IMG/VR virus record: IMGVR_UViG_3300045825_000118
Span: 1 to 21,697 of that record
Direction: 5' to 3' (one strand)
From: a virus
DNA: 21,697 nt
Both the position numbers and the translations under genes were made by a program. Shown here piece after piece: positions 19,148 through 21,697 of this stretch. The notes under the pieces were generated by a model. That model did no database searches. It was not told where the DNA came from and worked only from the letters and a program-made list of their open reading frames with translations. Position 1 is the first letter of the stretch. Each line of letters starts with the position of its first letter.

Positions 19148-20461
19148 TTATGCGATATTTTGCACACGGAAGATGCGGAAAAACTTATTACTCTGAGCGG
19201 CTAGGTTAAATGCATTAGTATTACCTGCATTAGCACCGTTCAATGGATTTCCTGCGAGAGCATAACGAGTCTTAAATGCAATCTTAGGTTGGAAGGTTGC
19301 CGGATCAATTGCACGATGCATAGTTAGAGGAACGTATGGGCAATAGAACATACCAGCTTTGCCTAGATCATTACCTTTGTAACCTACAACGCAGAATTGG
19401 TTAGCATCACCGTTAGCCATATATGGATCAATAAAGACCTTATATTTACCATTCAATGTACCTACGAAGGTAGCACCTGTATCATCAACATTTAGTGCTT
19501 CTGCTGAGCCGATAGTGCCTACATCTAATTTACCTGTCATAGCTAGTGCTGATGCTACATCTGAGGAAACTAGAAGGATATTACCGCGACCCATACGAGT
19601 TGTTTGAGCTACGCGATTTGCTTCACGTTCGATTTGGAACATGAGACCCTTGAAACGTTCAACAGACCAACGACCATTAGCATCTACATCCAAGTCAAAA
19701 GTGCCAGGAACAGCAGTCAATTCAGCGCCAACAGTTGATACTTTGTAAAGTGTACGAACAACTTCACGATTCATTTCAGCGATGATTTGATTTGACAAAA
19801 GATTAGTCAATTCAGTTTCAGCGTCAAGACCATGAACTGCTTTTAAGTCTTGTGATAATTCAACTGTGTAACCAGCTTGTAGACCACGCTCAACGGCTGT
19901 CACAGTCATCTTTTCGATTGTGAAAGTCATTTGATTTAGTGTAGTTGCTCCACCGAAATCTTCACCTGCTGCTGTTGATACTCCAGTAGGAGTGGTTACA
20001 GGAGTGCTATCCCAGAATGTATTGATACCATTTGTTGCATCTACTGGGTTAGTAGTAGCAGGAGATTGCAATGCTGCACCAGTTGAGAAGCCTGGATCTG
20101 CTTCATTAAACAACGCTTCTGTACCAGAACTATTGGTATAACGATTACGAGCAGCAAAGATCAAGCCTGTAGGCATTGTCATTGGTTGTACGCCACAGAA
20201 GTCATAAGCAATCAACTTAGGCATGGATCGGCGCAATAGACCTACGATAACTGGATCATAGTTAGATACGTTGGCGGTTGAGGAACTAGGAACTGTTTCA
20301 TTCAAGAAACCATTTTGTGCTTGAGCGGATTTACCTTGCTCACGAACAGTATTTTCCATAACGATAGCAGTAACACGTCTACGTTCGCCGGTTAGTTTTT
20401 CGCAAGATTCATCATCTAGTACGGGTGCCCATTTTTCTAGGGCTTCATTTAAGTATGTCAT
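19148..20461 (-). CDS. 23: major capsid protein gp23
   Basis: This gene encodes 437 residues; T4 gp23 has 521. LRRSMPKLIAYDFCGVQPMTMPTGLIFA matches T4 VRRAIPNLIAFDICGVQPMNSPTGQVFA. LSQDLKAVHGLDAETEL matches T4 LAQDLRAVHGMDADAEL. The C-terminal part FQPKIAFKTRYALAGNP matches T4 FQPVMGFKTRYGIGINP. FLNE at 52-55 corresponds to the T4 prohead protease site FLTE, so cleavage after Glu55 is expected. The shorter length reflects a smaller insertion region. AAAGG precedes the ATG; the gene follows gp22 by 14 bases. Confidence 0.97.
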   Translation of the reverse strand: MTYLNEALEKWAPVLDDESCEKLTGERRRVTAIVMENTVREQGKSAQAQNGFLNETVPSSSTANVSNYDPVIVGLLRRSMPKLIAYDFCGVQPMTMPTGLIFAARNRYTNSSGTEALFNEADPGFSTGAALQSPATTNPVDATNGINTFWDSTPVTTPTGVSTAAGEDFGGATTLNQMTFTIEKMTVTAVERGLQAGYTVELSQDLKAVHGLDAETELTNLLSNQIIAEMNREVVRTLYKVSTVGAELTAVPGTFDLDVDANGRWSVERFKGLMFQIEREANRVAQTTRMGRGNILLVSSDVASALAMTGKLDVGTIGSAEALNVDDTGATFVGTLNGKYKVFIDPYMANGDANQFCVVGYKGNDLGKAGMFYCPYVPLTMHRAIDPATFQPKIAFKTRYALAGNPLNGANAGNTNAFNLAAQSNKFFRIFRVQNIA

Positions 20462-20475
20462 TTGTGATACCTTTC

Positions 20476-21633
20476 TTAGTTAGAACTACGGATAATTGGG
20501 CTTTTCATGGCCTTTAATACTGCTTCAACATCTGAGTGAATTTTATTCTCAGTTATTGGAGTTTGTTTCTCTTGAGATGTTACATCTTTAGCACCTTTAC
20601 GGAAATAAGATTCCTTTAGTGCGGATACTTTAGATGTGTAAGTTTCCTCATCTGTAAACTCGACTGCTTCAGCCAATGAATACAATTTATCTGCTTCGAT
20701 TGCTGTAAGACCTTGTGAATGTTTAGCGATGATTGCTTCACATGTTAGGATAGTACATTCAACTTTAGCATCATTAGCTTCTTGAATTGCCTTATCTAAT
20801 TGAGATTGAATTTCTTCGATCTGTTTAGATTGTTCAGCAACTACATCAAGTTTGCTTTCTGGAACGTCAATATAGTGTTCTGTAAAAACTTGTTTCATAT
20901 TTTCCATGAAACTAGAAACCATTTCGACTTTGATACCACTCTCAAGGGCAACAGCATTGTCATTTAGCCACGACTCGACTACATGTCCGAGATATCCATC
21001 AATTTGATCGACTAGCTCTCCCTTTGCTTCTTCTACTGCTTCAGTTAGATTCAACTGATGTTCTTCTTCCAAATCTTTGATCTTTGCTTCTGTTACTTGT
21101 TCAACTGCGGCTTCAAAAATTGCTTCTGCTTTAGTCTTAAAAGATTCTGTCAAAGTTTCACCTGAGAACAAAGCCTCAAATGCTTCTTGTGTTAATTTAC
21201 CTTGAACATTTGGTTTATAATCTTTGTTAATCTTAGCTGTTTCGGATGTTGCTTTGCTGTCTGTGGAATCATTCTTTGCAACATCTTCTACCTTTTCTTG
21301 CTTAGTACCTTTGTTATACTTAGCAACAGTTTTAGTTGTCTTAGATGTACCTGATAATTCTTGATCTGGCATCTTTAATGATTTACCGATGCCGGGAACA
21401 GTTTCAGATTCTCCAACAACCTTTTCATCTTTGTCGTCTTCTTTCTTATCTTTTGACAAATCTGTTTTACCATCATCTTTATCGTCAGAATCATTATCAT
21501 CCTGATTTTCATCATCATCTTTTTGCTTATCAGACGAACCTGATTCATAATTGGCAGCAGCTTTAAGTACATCTTCGGCTTTGCCTTCATTTAATCCATT
21601 TAGGATTTGTTTAATTTTATCTTCAAGTGACAT
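20476..21633 (-). CDS. 22: prohead core scaffold protein gp22
   Basis: This gene encodes 385 residues; T4 gp22 has 269. The region VEESWLNDN-type core, seen here as HVVESWLNDNAVALESGIKVEM, matches T4 LAKEWMTENKLAVDRGIKAEL. FTEHYIDVPESKLDVVAE matches T4 FVEHNVVVPEESVDVVAE, and LYSLAEAVEFTD matches VESLAEGIEYTD. gp22 forms the internal core around which gp23 assembles and is then degraded. An extra acidic, Lys/Asp-rich disordered stretch fills about residues 30-140. The late promoter at 21661 lies upstream, and AGGAG precedes the ATG. Confidence 0.9.
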   Translation of the reverse strand: MSLEDKIKQILNGLNEGKAEDVLKAAANYESGSSDKQKDDDENQDDNDSDDKDDGKTDLSKDKKEDDKDEKVVGESETVPGIGKSLKMPDQELSGTSKTTKTVAKYNKGTKQEKVEDVAKNDSTDSKATSETAKINKDYKPNVQGKLTQEAFEALFSGETLTESFKTKAEAIFEAAVEQVTEAKIKDLEEEHQLNLTEAVEEAKGELVDQIDGYLGHVVESWLNDNAVALESGIKVEMVSSFMENMKQVFTEHYIDVPESKLDVVAEQSKQIEEIQSQLDKAIQEANDAKVECTILTCEAIIAKHSQGLTAIEADKLYSLAEAVEFTDEETYTSKVSALKESYFRKGAKDVTSQEKQTPITENKIHSDVEAVLKAMKSPIIRSSN

Positions 21634-21660
21634 TTACTACTCCTAATCTTTGTGTAATAC

Positions 21661-21668
21661 TATTTATC
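21661..21668 (-). promoter_or_regulatory. late promoter for gp22-gp23
   Basis: The minus strand reads GATAAATAGTATTAC, 28 bases before the gp22 start. The GATAAATA core differs from T4 TATAAATA by one base, and GTATTA repeats the extension seen at 16991. Co-transcription of gp22 and gp23 from here is likely, as no promoter is visible in the 14-base gap between them. Confidence 0.75.
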
Positions 21669-21697
21669 AACATTCACTTAATTCATCAACTATTTTG

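Noticed and set aside
1-21697. CRISPR arrays, insertion sequences, integrase or homing endonuclease genes
   Set aside because: No regularly spaced repeats, transposase motifs, or HNH or GIY-YIG motifs were seen on either strand.

Overview
The window is a 21.7 kb piece of the genome of a T4-like tailed myovirus (Caudoviricetes). The evidence is a dense, mostly minus-strand, AT-rich array of T4 core genes recognised from their protein sequences: gp61 primase, RegA, gp62, gp44, gp45, RIIB, RIIA, gp46, gp47, gp55, UvsW, UvsY, a gp19-like tube protein, gp23 and gp22. T4-type late promoters (ATAAATA core) and the late sigma factor gp55 with the gp45 clamp fit the same picture. The host cannot be read from the sequence; near-perfect sigma70 promoters point to a proteobacterium-like host RNA polymerase.

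Layout, left to right. 1-4.7 kb (minus): the primase N-terminus, small unknown genes, then the replication cluster regA-gp62-metallophosphoesterase-gp44-small gene-gp45. 4.7-8.5 kb (minus): a small unknown gene, rIIB, rIIA and a KTSC-domain gene with its own strong promoter. 8.5-15.5 kb (minus): a tightly coupled run gp46, gp47, gp55, Sm-like protein, uvsW, three unknown genes and uvsY, most joined by 4-base ATGA or slightly longer overlaps, all read from a perfect-consensus promoter upstream of uvsY. 15.5-16.4 kb: a divergent promoter region, one small plus-strand gene, and about 540 bases with no gene but dense base-pairing potential, best explained as a large structured non-coding RNA. 16.4-17.0 kb (minus): gp19-like protein. 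17.0-18.8 kb (plus): an accessory cassette of small genes driven by a promoter module present twice as an 82-base direct repeat. Its right half is GC-rich and includes a Ser-Arg/Trp/Gly repeat gene; a small GC-rich minus-strand gene follows to 19.0 kb. 19.1-21.7 kb (minus): gp23 major capsid protein and gp22 scaffold behind a late promoter, ending in a strong terminator.

How it works together. Host-type promoters before uvsY, before the KTSC gene, before the 93-residue gene and in the repeat module would give early expression of replication and recombination proteins. gp44/gp62 load the gp45 clamp. The clamp serves replication and, with gp55, late transcription from ATAAATA promoters before gp22, the tube gene and the plus-strand small gene/RNA. 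RegA probably damps translation of clamp-loader mRNA through an AU-rich site at the gp44 start. UvsY, UvsW and gp46/47 support recombination-dependent replication.

The most promising undescribed element is the 15.84-16.38 kb structured RNA candidate. It contains a clean four-way junction, a possible long-range closing helix and two matching hairpins with near-identical A-rich loops.
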